From contig NZ_LZLS01000199.1 of assembly GCF_001673365.1 (NCBI RefSeq), positions 1 through 37,113 on the forward strand: DNA of 37,113 nt, in the 5' to 3' direction. The notes under the pieces were generated by a model. It did no database searches. It was not told where the DNA came from and was given only the letters and a program-made list of their open reading frames with translations. Below are positions 16,932 to 24,982 of the stretch, piece after piece. Source of the DNA: Mycobacterium asiaticum (GTDB taxonomy: Bacteria; Actinomycetota; Actinomycetes; Mycobacteriales; Mycobacteriaceae). The first letter of the stretch is position 1. Each line of letters begins with the position of its first letter. The position numbers and the translations under genes were made by a program.

Positions 16932-18148
16932 CTGACTCTGGCTCCATCCGCACGCCCAAGGCACTGCCCGACGGCGTGGGTCCGGCCACCATCGGGGTGC
17001 GCGGCGGGCTGACCCGATCGGGTTTCGAGGAAACCGCCGAGGCGATGTTCCTGTCGTCCGGGTACGTCTACCCGTCGGCGGCCGTTGCCGAACAGTCGTT
17101 CACCGGCGAGGTGGACCACTACGTCTACTCGCGGTACGGCAACCCGACCGTGAGCATGTTTCAGGACCGGCTGCGCCTGATCGAGGGTGCCCCGGCGGCG
17201 TTCGCGACGGCCAGCGGCATGGCCGCGGTGTTCGTCTCGCTGGGAGCGCTGTTGGGTGCCGGCGATCGCCTGGTCGCGGCGCGCAGCCTGTTCGGCTCCT
17301 GTTTCGTGGTGTGCAACGAGATCCTGCCGCGTTGGGGGGTCGAGACCGTCTTCGTCGACGGCGAGGACCTTTCGCAGTGGGAGGAAGCGCTGTCGGTCCC
17401 TACCCAGGCGGTGTTCTTCGAAACCCCGTCCAACCCGATGCAATCGCTGGTCGACATCGCCGCGGTCACCGAGCTGGCCCACGCTGCGGGCGCAAAGGTG
17501 GTGTTGGACAATGTTTTTGCGACGCCGCTGCTGCAGCAGGGTTTCCCGCTCGGGGTTGACGTGGTGGTCTACTCAGGCACCAAGCACATCGACGGGCAGG
17601 GTCGGGTGCTCGGTGGAGCCATCCTGGGCGACCAGGAGTACATCGACGGACCGGTGCAGAAACTGATGCGGCACACCGGCCCGGCGATGAGCGCATTCAA
17701 TGCTTGGGTGATGCTCAAAGGCCTTGAGACCCTTGCGGTTCGGGTCGACTACAGCAATTCCTCGGCGCAACGCATCGCGGAGTTTTTGGAGGACCATCCC
17801 GCGGTGAGCTGGGTGCGCTACCCGTTTTTGCCGTCGCACCCGCAGTACGATCTGGCCAAACGTCAAATGACCGGTGGCGGAACGGTTCTCACTTTTGAAT
17901 TGGACGCCCCGCCCGATAAAGCCAAGCAACGCGCCTTCGAGGTGCTGGACAAGTTGCAGCTGATCGACATCTCCAACAATCTCGGCGACACCAAATCGCT
18001 TGTCACGCACCCGGCGACGACCACGCACCGCGCGACGGGCCCCGAAGGTCGCGCCGCCATCGGGCTCGGTGACGGCGTGGTCCGTATCTCGGTCGGACTG
18101 GAAGGCACCGACGATCTGATCGCCGATATCGACCGGGCGTTGAGTTAA
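16928..18148 (+). CDS. metZ: O-succinylhomoserine sulfhydrylase
   Basis: The 406-residue PLP enzyme of the Cys/Met metabolism family converts an activated homoserine plus sulfide to homocysteine. The PLP lysine is Lys219 in VVVYSGTKHIDGQGR. YSRYGNPT supplies the phosphate-binding tyrosine and arginine, and ETPSNP and LDNVFATP are further PLP contacts. The order purT-rhodanese-metZ with four-base overlaps suggests one operon. The stop overlaps the convergent ndhA stop by four bases. Confidence 0.95.
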   Translation: MTDSGSIRTPKALPDGVGPATIGVRGGLTRSGFEETAEAMFLSSGYVYPSAAVAEQSFTGEVDHYVYSRYGNPTVSMFQDRLRLIEGAPAAFATASGMAAVFVSLGALLGAGDRLVAARSLFGSCFVVCNEILPRWGVETVFVDGEDLSQWEEALSVPTQAVFFETPSNPMQSLVDIAAVTELAHAAGAKVVLDNVFATPLLQQGFPLGVDVVVYSGTKHIDGQGRVLGGAILGDQEYIDGPVQKLMRHTGPAMSAFNAWVMLKGLETLAVRVDYSNSSAQRIAEFLEDHPAVSWVRYPFLPSHPQYDLAKRQMTGGGTVLTFELDAPPDKAKQRAFEVLDKLQLIDISNNLGDTKSLVTHPATTTHRATGPEGRAAIGLGDGVVRISVGLEGTDDLIADIDRALS

Positions 18149-19575
18149 CCCGCTTTCTGTTCAGCCTTTTCGGCTCGTTCAGCGGCGGCCAGCGCGCCTT
18201 GGCTCTCGGCTGGGGCCAGCCCCTGGCTTTCCTCCATCCACTTGGCCACCACTCGCGCGTAGATCATCTGGCTGGTGATCGCCATCTGTCCGCGGGTGCG
18301 GCCCAGGAAGGCGAGGCCCCAGGAGAACATCGCCGCGACGCGGTTCCGGTGGCCGACGAGGTAGTACAGGTGCAGCACCAGCCACGCCAGCCAGGCGATG
18401 AAGCCGGCGAATTGCACCTTGCCGACCTGCGCCACCGCGCTGTACCGGGACACCAGGGCCATGCTGCCCTTGTTGAAGTACTTGAACGGTTCGCGGGTGG
18501 CGGGATCGTCTTTGCCCTTGACGACGTGCTTGATCACCTTGGTGGCGTAGTGCGCGCCCTGGATTGCGCCTTGCGCCATCCCCGGCACGTCGGGCACCGA
18601 CATCAGGTCGCCGACGATGAAGACGTTCGGGTGACCCTTGACGGTGAGGTCGGGCTCCACCACCACACGTCCGGCGCGGTCGGTTTCGGTGCCGCCGGAC
18701 TGGTCGGCGATCATCTTGCCCAGTGAGCTGGCCTGCACGCCGGCCGCCCATACCTTGCAGGCGCATTCGATGCGGCGTTCGCCGCCTTCTTTTTCCTTGA
18801 TGGTGATGCCCTTGTAGTCGACCTCGGTCACCATCGCGTTGAGCTGGACCTCCACATCCATCTTCTCCAGCCGGTGCTGCGCCTTGCCGCCCAACTTTTC
18901 GCCCATCGGGGGCAGCACCAGCGGTGCGGCGTCGAGCAGGATCACCCGACAGTCGCTGGGCGTGATGGTCCGGAACGCCCCGGCCAGGGTGCGCTCGGCG
19001 AGTTGGACGATCTCACCGGCCAACTCGACGCCGGTGGGCCCGGCGCCCACCACGACGAAGGTCAACCGACGTTCGCGCTCGGCGTGATCGGTGGCGACCT
19101 CGGCGGCCTCGAACGCGCCGAGGATGCGGCCGCGCAACTCCAGCGCGTCGTCGATGGTTTTCATGCCTGGTGCAAACGTGGCGAATTGGTCGTTGCCGAA
19201 GTACGACTGCTGAGCGCCGGCCGCCACGATCAGGCTGTCGTAGTGGGTCACCGTCTCCATGGACATCAACTTCGAGGTGACCGTCTGGGACTTGATATCT
19301 ATGTCGTTGACCTCGCCGAGCAGTACCCGGACGTTCTTCTGCCGGCGCAGGATCAGTCGGGTGGTCGGAGCGATGTCGCCCTCGGACAGGATGCCGGTGG
19401 CCACCTGGTACAGCAAGGGTTGAAACAGGTGGGTGGTCGTTTTGGATATGAGGGTGATGTCGACGTCGGCCCGCTTCAGTTGCTTGGCCGCGTTCAGTCC
19501 GCCGAATCCACTTCCGATGATGACGACGTGGTGGCGCCGGCCGTCAGTCGAGGGCTCGCTGGATGGGGGCGTCAT
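18145..19575 (-). CDS. ndhA: Type II NADH dehydrogenase
   Basis: The 476-residue single-subunit NADH:menaquinone oxidoreductase feeds the respiratory chain without pumping protons. The FAD motif is GSGFGG (residues 21-26). The NADH motif VVVGAGPTGVELAGEI lies near residue 180, and a further FAD contact is VFIVGDLMSVPDVPGMAQGA. A hydrophobic stretch near the C-terminus (FAGFIAWLAWLVLHLYYLVG) anchors it to the membrane. AAGGAGG four bases before ATG 19575 is a strong SD and fixes the start. I call it ndhA rather than ndh because of its neighbour metZ, as in Rv0391-Rv0392c. Confidence 0.93.
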   Translation of the reverse strand: MTPPSSEPSTDGRRHHVVIIGSGFGGLNAAKQLKRADVDITLISKTTTHLFQPLLYQVATGILSEGDIAPTTRLILRRQKNVRVLLGEVNDIDIKSQTVTSKLMSMETVTHYDSLIVAAGAQQSYFGNDQFATFAPGMKTIDDALELRGRILGAFEAAEVATDHAERERRLTFVVVGAGPTGVELAGEIVQLAERTLAGAFRTITPSDCRVILLDAAPLVLPPMGEKLGGKAQHRLEKMDVEVQLNAMVTEVDYKGITIKEKEGGERRIECACKVWAAGVQASSLGKMIADQSGGTETDRAGRVVVEPDLTVKGHPNVFIVGDLMSVPDVPGMAQGAIQGAHYATKVIKHVVKGKDDPATREPFKYFNKGSMALVSRYSAVAQVGKVQFAGFIAWLAWLVLHLYYLVGHRNRVAAMFSWGLAFLGRTRGQMAITSQMIYARVVAKWMEESQGLAPAESQGALAAAERAEKAEQKAG

Positions 19576-19673
19576 GGTCCTCCTTCGGCTGGGGCGGTCA
19601 GTGCAGCGCATCTACCGTACGACTCCACCAGCCGAGAGTCGCATGTTTGTGCCGACGAGAACAACCTGTGGTT

Positions 19674-20159
19674 TCAGAACACTCGCAGTAGCGCTGCCCG
19701 ACCCTTGACGTGGAGCCGTTCGACGGTGGATCCGCGCAACTGCTCCATACGTTCGGTCATCTCCCGGCCCAGCCGGTCGAGTTCTTCGTCGCTGAGACTT
19801 ACCGGGGCGGGCGGCGGGACGAGGTCCCGTTCCTCCTCGTCAGCATGCGCCTCGAGAACCGTCAGGAACGAATCCCATTCGGCTTGGTAGTCCGGGGATT
19901 TGGGCGAGGTCCGCAGTGCCACGGCTAACTGGTCATAGATTTGCCGATGCTCAGCGTGGGCAATCGCGATCAGCGTGCTGGCAGCGGCCAGAGCGGGGTA
20001 GTACAGGTCGTCCTCGATGCGCATGTGTATGTCGAACTCGAGTAGCAGGTCGTCGATGCATTTCTGCCGTTCGGACGTGCCGATCGGTGCTTCTCGCAAC
20101 CGCGTGCCCAATTGGCGTAGCAGCGTGTGGTGTTCTTTCAGCACGTCGTAGGCGTTCAT
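19674..20159 (-). CDS. Hemerythrin-like HHE domain protein
   Basis: The 161-residue helical protein has the HHE cation-binding pattern: KEHHTLLRQLGTRL (His10-His11), then FDIHMRIEDDLYYPAL, then AEHRQIYDQL, then LEAHADEEERDLVP. These residues can build a di-iron site that binds O2 or NO or senses redox state. Its ATG overlaps the stop of the Rieske gene (ATGA), so the two are translationally coupled and probably act together. It is the distal gene of the pair. Confidence 0.88.
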   Translation of the reverse strand: MNAYDVLKEHHTLLRQLGTRLREAPIGTSERQKCIDDLLLEFDIHMRIEDDLYYPALAAASTLIAIAHAEHRQIYDQLAVALRTSPKSPDYQAEWDSFLTVLEAHADEEERDLVPPPAPVSLSDEELDRLGREMTERMEQLRGSTVERLHVKGRAALLRVF

Positions 20160-21094
20160 CTGGTGAGTTCCCCCTCGCCGCGGACTTCGATCTTGCCGTC
20201 ATGCAACCGTGCCTGGTACCACGGCAGCGGTGCTGCGGCGGGACCACGGACCACACGCCCTGAGTGAACGTCGAATTGCGACCCGTGCCATGGACATACG
20301 ATTCGACCTCGATCGAGCCACCCGTCGGACATCGGTGCGGCCAGGTGAGGACAGAACTCGCCGACAGCGGACACTTCGCCATTGGTGCGGCATACCACCA
20401 CGCCGACACCGTCCACCTCGACCCGCTGCGTCTCTCCTTCTGGCAACGATTCCTCGGCCAAAACGGGGACCCATTCGGTAGTGCGCAACCCTGGACCGGA
20501 TTGATCGATCCCGACTCCTGAGCCGAATACCAGCGATCCGCCCAGGTACCCGCTTGCCGATGCGATGCCGTAACCGAACGCACTGACTGCCACTCCGCGC
20601 AGCTGGCGGCCGCGTCGACGATCAAGCCATGACGTCACGTACAGGGCAGTGGCGAGCAGGTTGAGCAGGCCGTGTACCAGACCGACACGACGGTCCTGCT
20701 CGTGCGTGTGCTGCCAATCAGTGACACCCGTGACTGCCGATCCGAGGTTTGCCAGAATCCCGATGCCGAGCGCGCGCTGAGCGAAGCGGGCGGCGTCGAG
20801 TCGCTCGACTGCAGGCCGGTGCGGCAGCGCGTGCAGCGCGTCCAAGGCGACGGTTGTTCCGATCGCTCCACTTGCAAAGGACGCCAACGGTGGATGTGCC
20901 GGGTGCCCGAGCCACACCCCGTTCAGCGCATTGGTAACCCGATTACGTTGTCGCCCAAAGGCATTGAATACAAAGCTTAAGACGTTCTCGAACCTGTAGC
21001 TGGGCCTATCGAGCCATTCCTGGCGTCCGATCAGTGCCAGTGCTCGTTCCCCCATTGCGTGCGGGCGGGTGGGCGGTGGAAGGTGGTCGACCAT
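20156..21094 (-). CDS. DUF2231-type membrane domain fused to a Rieske [2Fe-2S] domain
   Basis: The 312-residue protein has an N-terminal membrane domain of the DUF2231 type (LGHPAHPPLASFASGAIGTTVALD and several helices to about residue 200). The C-terminal Rieske ferredoxin domain carries both cluster motifs, CPHLAAPM (Cys248, His250) and CPWHGSQFD (Cys267, His270). A Rieske domain tied to the membrane suggests electron transfer at the membrane; the partner is unknown. The ATG at 21094 has AAGGA ten bases upstream and a TATAAC box before that. A GTG at 21130 would also stay in frame but lacks an SD. It is divergent from a MocR regulator across a direct-repeat operator. Confidence 0.87.
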   Translation of the reverse strand: MVDHLPPPTRPHAMGERALALIGRQEWLDRPSYRFENVLSFVFNAFGRQRNRVTNALNGVWLGHPAHPPLASFASGAIGTTVALDALHALPHRPAVERLDAARFAQRALGIGILANLGSAVTGVTDWQHTHEQDRRVGLVHGLLNLLATALYVTSWLDRRRGRQLRGVAVSAFGYGIASASGYLGGSLVFGSGVGIDQSGPGLRTTEWVPVLAEESLPEGETQRVEVDGVGVVVCRTNGEVSAVGEFCPHLAAPMSDGWLDRGRIVCPWHGSQFDVHSGRVVRGPAAAPLPWYQARLHDGKIEVRGEGELTR

Positions 21095-21149
21095 GCTGCG
21101 GGAGTCCTTAGCGTCAAGGGTTATAAACACGAAGAAGGTAACACCGTTT

Positions 21150-21179
21150 TGTCATAGGTCAAAGAATGTCATAGGACAA
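21150..21179. promoter_or_regulatory. Direct-repeat operator between MocR and Rieske genes
   Basis: TGTCATAGGTCAA (21150-21162) and TGTCATAGGACAA (21167-21179) differ at one base and repeat with a 17-bp period in the divergent intergenic region. MocR/GabR/PdxR-type regulators commonly bind direct repeats near their own promoter, so this is the likely site for the adjacent regulator and may control both directions. Confidence 0.65.
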
Positions 21180-21207
21180 GGCGCGTCGAGAGTTCGAAGT
21201 TGACCGG

Positions 21208-21213
21208 TACATT
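21208..21213 (+). promoter_or_regulatory. -10 element for a leaderless MocR transcript
   Basis: TACATT (pattern TANNNT) ends six bases before the GTG start at 21220, and there is no SD sequence in between. This is the spacing expected when transcription begins at the start codon. No clear -35 element is seen. Confidence 0.5.
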
Positions 21214-21219
21214 GACTCC

Positions 21220-22566
21220 GTGACGGACTCCGTGACCCCGATTTCCGGGTCGACTGCCAGCGCGATTGCGGATAGCGTCCGCGACCTGGTGTCGCGGGGA
21301 GAGTTGGCTCCCGGCGACGCGCTGCCACCGATTCGCACCCTGGCCGGGCAACTTCGGGTCAATCGCAACACCGTGGCGGCGGCCTATCGACAGCTGGTGT
21401 CCGCCGGTATGGCGCAAGCCGGGGGGCGTCGCGGGACCGCGATCGCTGACATCCCGCACCTAGATTCGGAGCGACGGCCCGCGGCAAACCTTATTGACTT
21501 GGCCAGCGGAAATCCCGATCCGCGATTGTTGCCCGATTTGCTGCAGGCAATCGGTCGGACGCGGTATCAGACAACGCTGTACGGTGCGCCCGCCATCGAT
21601 GCCGGCTTGATGACCGTCGCGCGGCGACTGTTCGCCGCGGACTTGGGCGAAGCGGAGGACAATCGGGAGATTGTCGTGACCCATGGTGCGGTTGACGCGG
21701 TAGAACGGGTGCTCAATTCCTGTCTGGCCCGCGGAGATGCAGTCGCAATGGAGGACCCCTGCTTCCTAGTCAGTATCGGTACCGTCCGCCTCAATGGCTA
21801 TCGTCGAATTCCCGTCCCGGTCGACAAGCAGGGAATGACAGTGCCGGGCCTGCAAGACGCGATTGCCAACCGTGGTGCCCGGGCCGTCATCATCACCCCG
21901 CGGTCGCATAACCCGACCGGCGTGAGCATCGACGCTCACCGTGCCACAAAGCTTCGCAGCGTGTTGGCTAAGTACCCGGAAGTCCTTGTGGTCGAAGACG
22001 ATTACTTCTCTTTGCTGTCCTCGGCGCCGTACTGCAGGGTAACCCCCGCGTCGACGTACAATTGGGCCCTCGTCCGGTCTGTCGCCAAGTTTCTGGGACC
22101 CGATATTCGGCTGGCGCTGGTTGCTACCAACCCTCAAACCGCTCAGATTCTGGGTGCCAGATTACGCGCGGGAAAGACGTGGGTTAGTCATCTGCTGCAG
22201 GCCGCCACCGCGACCTTGCTGACCGACCGGGCAACGGCCGCCCAGCTGTCCCGCGCCCGCAAAGCTTATGCCACGCGCAGTCAATTGCTCACGAAAGCCC
22301 TTGCGGACAAAGGCATTGCGCCACTTGGTAATCCTGACGGTCTGAACCTCTGGATCGATCTGCCGGATGCGGAATCGGTTGCCACCACGATGACCCGACT
22401 GACGGATGCGGGCTGGGCGGTACAGCCGGGCGATATCTTCGCCGTCGACCCATTCCAGCCCCGGCACGGCATCCGGGTAACGTCGGCCACGATCGCCAAA
22501 TCGGCAGCGTCGGAGTTCGCCGCTGATCTTGCCAAAATATTGGACCCCAATACTTTCCGTTACTGA
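21220..22566 (+). CDS. MocR/GabR-type transcription regulator (GntR HTH plus aminotransferase fold)
   Basis: The 448-residue protein has an N-terminal GntR winged helix (about 10-75): ISGSTASAIADSVRDLVSRG, LPPIRTLAGQLRVNRNTVAAAYRQL. A fold type I aminotransferase-like domain follows. The PLP lysine is Lys290 (RSVAKFLGPDIRLAL), with PRSHNPTG and VVEDDYF as further cofactor contacts. Members of this family sense PLP or an amino-compound and act as activators or repressors. Its divergent target is probably the Rieske-hemerythrin pair, with the direct repeats at 21150-21179 as the binding site. The effector is not evident. The start is GTG 21220, apparently leaderless. Confidence 0.9.
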   Translation: MTDSVTPISGSTASAIADSVRDLVSRGELAPGDALPPIRTLAGQLRVNRNTVAAAYRQLVSAGMAQAGGRRGTAIADIPHLDSERRPAANLIDLASGNPDPRLLPDLLQAIGRTRYQTTLYGAPAIDAGLMTVARRLFAADLGEAEDNREIVVTHGAVDAVERVLNSCLARGDAVAMEDPCFLVSIGTVRLNGYRRIPVPVDKQGMTVPGLQDAIANRGARAVIITPRSHNPTGVSIDAHRATKLRSVLAKYPEVLVVEDDYFSLLSSAPYCRVTPASTYNWALVRSVAKFLGPDIRLALVATNPQTAQILGARLRAGKTWVSHLLQAATATLLTDRATAAQLSRARKAYATRSQLLTKALADKGIAPLGNPDGLNLWIDLPDAESVATTMTRLTDAGWAVQPGDIFAVDPFQPRHGIRVTSATIAKSAASEFAADLAKILDPNTFRY

Positions 22567-22601
22567 ACTTGCGGTGAATGGGTGCGCAGGGAGGCCCGCT
22601 T

Positions 22602-23360
22602 TCACCGGTCGGGTCCGGCTGTAACGACGACAGTCAACTCATTGTCAGTGCGCTCCACCCGCATTCCGGCCCGGCGGGCGACGGTAGCGACCGCGGCCGC
22701 AGTGTCGGGCTCGGCTCGCGTAGTCGCCAGAGCGCGAGCCAGACGGCCCTTGTATGCCTTGTTGAAGTGCGTGACCACGGTTCGTCGACCGTCGGGGTGC
22801 TCCGCAAGCACGTCCACCCGGATGGCGCTCGGTGTCCTTCCCAGCGCCCTATACGAGCCCGAGCGGAGATCGACGACCAGATCCTGGGTGGTCAGTTGCG
22901 CCAGTATTGGCTCCAGGAGTGGCCGCCATTGGACCGGCAACGTGGGCTTTGCGGGCAATCTCGAACCAGCGGAAAGCCGGTACGCAGGCGCCTGGTCGTC
23001 GGCGCGTAACAGTCCGAACAAGGCCGAACCGATGACCAGTCGAGCACCTGCTCGCACTGCCTCAGCGTGGCGCAGCGAATCAATATCCAGAGCGTCATAG
23101 AGAACGCCGGTGTAGCGGCGGATTGCAGGCAGAGTCGGCGCAGTACGTAGCGCGGCATTGCGTTCGATCTCGGCGTTTTGTGAAGCGGAGACGCCCAGTG
23201 CCGATCTGCACGCCACGGGGTCGGACGCAAGGTCGACGAGTTCGCGAATCAACTCGGACCGCAGTGGGTTCAGTTCCGGGTTGCTGAGTCGCTCCAGTCG
23301 CAACGGGGGCCCGTCGCCCCCGCCCCGCTTAGTCTCCGACGGAGGAAGCAGCACAATCAC
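22602..23360 (-). CDS. YaaA family peroxide-stress protein
   Basis: The 252-residue protein is of the YaaA/DUF328 family. Family hallmarks are the N-terminal LLPPSETKRGGG and the C-terminal THFNKAYKGRLARAL, with the conserved RYTGVLYDALD in between. The E. coli homologue lowers free iron and limits Fenton damage during hydrogen peroxide stress and binds DNA. It converges on the MocR gene with a 35-bp gap, and is divergent from the P450 with a 76-bp gap that contains a DtxR-type palindrome. An iron-linked role fits its neighbours but is an inference. Confidence 0.88.
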   Translation of the reverse strand: MIVLLPPSETKRGGGDGPPLRLERLSNPELNPLRSELIRELVDLASDPVACRSALGVSASQNAEIERNAALRTAPTLPAIRRYTGVLYDALDIDSLRHAEAVRAGARLVIGSALFGLLRADDQAPAYRLSAGSRLPAKPTLPVQWRPLLEPILAQLTTQDLVVDLRSGSYRALGRTPSAIRVDVLAEHPDGRRTVVTHFNKAYKGRLARALATTRAEPDTAAAVATVARRAGMRVERTDNELTVVVTAGPDR

Positions 23361-23399
23361 GGGTGCAGACCCTAGTCGGAATCTGTTCCGGCCGTACGG

Positions 23400-23418
23400 G
23401 TAACTTAGGCATGCCTAA
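23400..23418 (+). promoter_or_regulatory. DtxR-family-like palindrome before the P450 gene
   Basis: TTAGGCATGCCTAA (23405-23418) is a perfect 14-bp palindrome 18 nt before the P450 start. The 19-bp window 23400-23418 matches the IdeR consensus TTAGGTTAGGCTAACCTAA at 13 positions. The shortened symmetry could also suit another DtxR-family regulator such as MntR. TAACTT at 23401-23406, a possible -10 box, overlaps its left end. It may also affect the divergent YaaA-like gene. Confidence 0.5.
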
Positions 23419-23436
23419 GAGAAAGAGGTCTATGCG

Positions 23437-24930
23437 TTGACTGCCGTCCCGGATGCGCCGATCAGCCAACCGCTGACGGTTAGACAGTCCACCGGACGGG
23501 CCAGCGTGATCGGCGCGTTGCGTGAAGATCCGCTCTGGCCGACCCGGCTCTCGGTGCCAACTCTGCTCGGCGCGGCCTCGGGCTACGGCCGGCCCACCCC
23601 ACTGCCGCCAGGTCCGAAGGGGCTGCCCGTCTTCGGCTCCATCTTCGAGTTGCGCCGTGATCCCTTCGAACTCATCAGCCGCGGTGCCGCCACTTACGGC
23701 GACATGTTCCGCATTCCGATGCCGTTGCTCGACATGGTTGCGGTGACCCATCCGGATCTGTTGCGCGAGTTCATGGATGACGCCGACGGCCGGTACAGCC
23801 GGTACAGCCCGCTGGGTCCGCTGCTCACCGTAATTGGGGCCAACAGCATCATGTTGGAAGGCCCGAAACTGCGGGAACGCCGGAAAATGCTGATGCCGAT
23901 GTTCACCCGCCGGCACATGACCGAGATGGCCGAAATTTTCTGCAGCGAGTTCGACGAACGGCTGTCCCGCTGGTCGTCGTGGGCGGGGACCGGACAGACG
24001 GTCGATCTGCAGTACGAGATCTCGTTGATCACGTTGAAGGTGTATCTAAAGACGTTGTTCTCCACGACGATCGGCGAGCGGGAGCTGGTTCGGCTGGATG
24101 CCGACATGCGGGCGATCACCGGGCTGCTCGGCCTGACCACACTGATGGTGCCGTTTCCGAACCTGCTGCCGCGCAGGGGGCGGTCCAGCCTGGTGCCGGC
24201 GCTGGCGCGCATCTACCGGTTCGTCGGGCGGCTGGTCAAAGACCGCAAGGCACACCCGCTGCCGAACCCGGATTTCTTGGACACCCTGCTGGACGCCCGG
24301 TATGAGGACGGTTCGCCCATCTCCCGGCCCGACCTGGCTGCCGAGATCGTCGGCTTGCTGGGTGGGGCCTACGACCCGACCGGCGCGGCCCTGACGTGGA
24401 CGACCGCTTTACTGCTGACCAATCCGGGTCAGTTGACGAAGCTGTACGACGAGATCGACGTGCTCGGTGGGGCGCTGCCGACCTTCGACGATGCCGCCCG
24501 GCTGAACTGGGCCAAGGCGTGCTTCGACGAGGGCCAGCGGATGCAGGGGCACCCGTTTTTCCCCAGGTTCTGCATGGCCGACAACGAGCTGGGCGGCTAC
24601 CGGCTGCCAAAGCTGACCCTGGTGGGTGCGTCGATGTCGGTGGCGCACCGCGATCCACGGTGGTGGCCGGAGCCGGAGCGCTACGACCCGTCCCGGTTCA
24701 CCGACGCCGACCAGGTGCGGGCCCGGCCGCGATTGGCGTTCATGCCGTTCAGCTCCGGGCAGCACTTCTGCCTGGGCACCACGATGGCCTACATGGCCGC
24801 GCAGTTCTTCTTGACGATCCTCTTCCAGCGCTACCGGTTGACGGTCCCGGACGGCTGGCACCCCGAGCCGCAATTCACCTTTTCGGTGGCGGTCAAAGGT
24901 GGCCTTCCGGTGACGATCTCGAAGGCCTAG
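23437..24930 (+). CDS. Cytochrome P450
   Basis: This is a 497-residue soluble P450. The haem-binding loop is FSSGQHFCLG (Phe438 to Gly447, ligand Cys445). The K-helix ExxR is EGQR (365-368), and the PERF-like segment is PERYDPSRF. The I-helix oxygen-activation motif reads GGAYDPTG (309-316) instead of the usual AGxDT, which may alter proton delivery. PPGPKGLPVFGSIFELRRDP near residue 57 is the typical proline-rich hinge. The start is TTG 23437, with AAGAGG eight bases upstream; the nearby ATG at 23432 meets a stop after two codons. It converges on the ThDP gene with 52 bp between. The substrate is unknown; it may tailor the product of the neighbouring operon. Confidence 0.93.
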   Translation: MTAVPDAPISQPLTVRQSTGRASVIGALREDPLWPTRLSVPTLLGAASGYGRPTPLPPGPKGLPVFGSIFELRRDPFELISRGAATYGDMFRIPMPLLDMVAVTHPDLLREFMDDADGRYSRYSPLGPLLTVIGANSIMLEGPKLRERRKMLMPMFTRRHMTEMAEIFCSEFDERLSRWSSWAGTGQTVDLQYEISLITLKVYLKTLFSTTIGERELVRLDADMRAITGLLGLTTLMVPFPNLLPRRGRSSLVPALARIYRFVGRLVKDRKAHPLPNPDFLDTLLDARYEDGSPISRPDLAAEIVGLLGGAYDPTGAALTWTTALLLTNPGQLTKLYDEIDVLGGALPTFDDAARLNWAKACFDEGQRMQGHPFFPRFCMADNELGGYRLPKLTLVGASMSVAHRDPRWWPEPERYDPSRFTDADQVRARPRLAFMPFSSGQHFCLGTTMAYMAAQFFLTILFQRYRLTVPDGWHPEPQFTFSVAVKGGLPVTISKA

Positions 24931-24950
24931 GGCCGCGACTGTGAACTAGC

Positions 24951-24976
24951 CGACGCAAAACCGGTGTGTCGCGTCG
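24951..24976. terminator. Weak hairpin between convergent P450 and ThDP genes
   Basis: CGACGC (24951-24956) and GCGTCG (24971-24976) can pair across a 14-base loop. A second small inverted repeat, GTGAA-T-TTCAC (24976-24986), follows and overlaps the ThDP stop. It lies between two convergent 3' ends, so it could end transcription from either side, but there is no T-run. Confidence 0.3.
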
Positions 24977-24982
24977 TGAATT

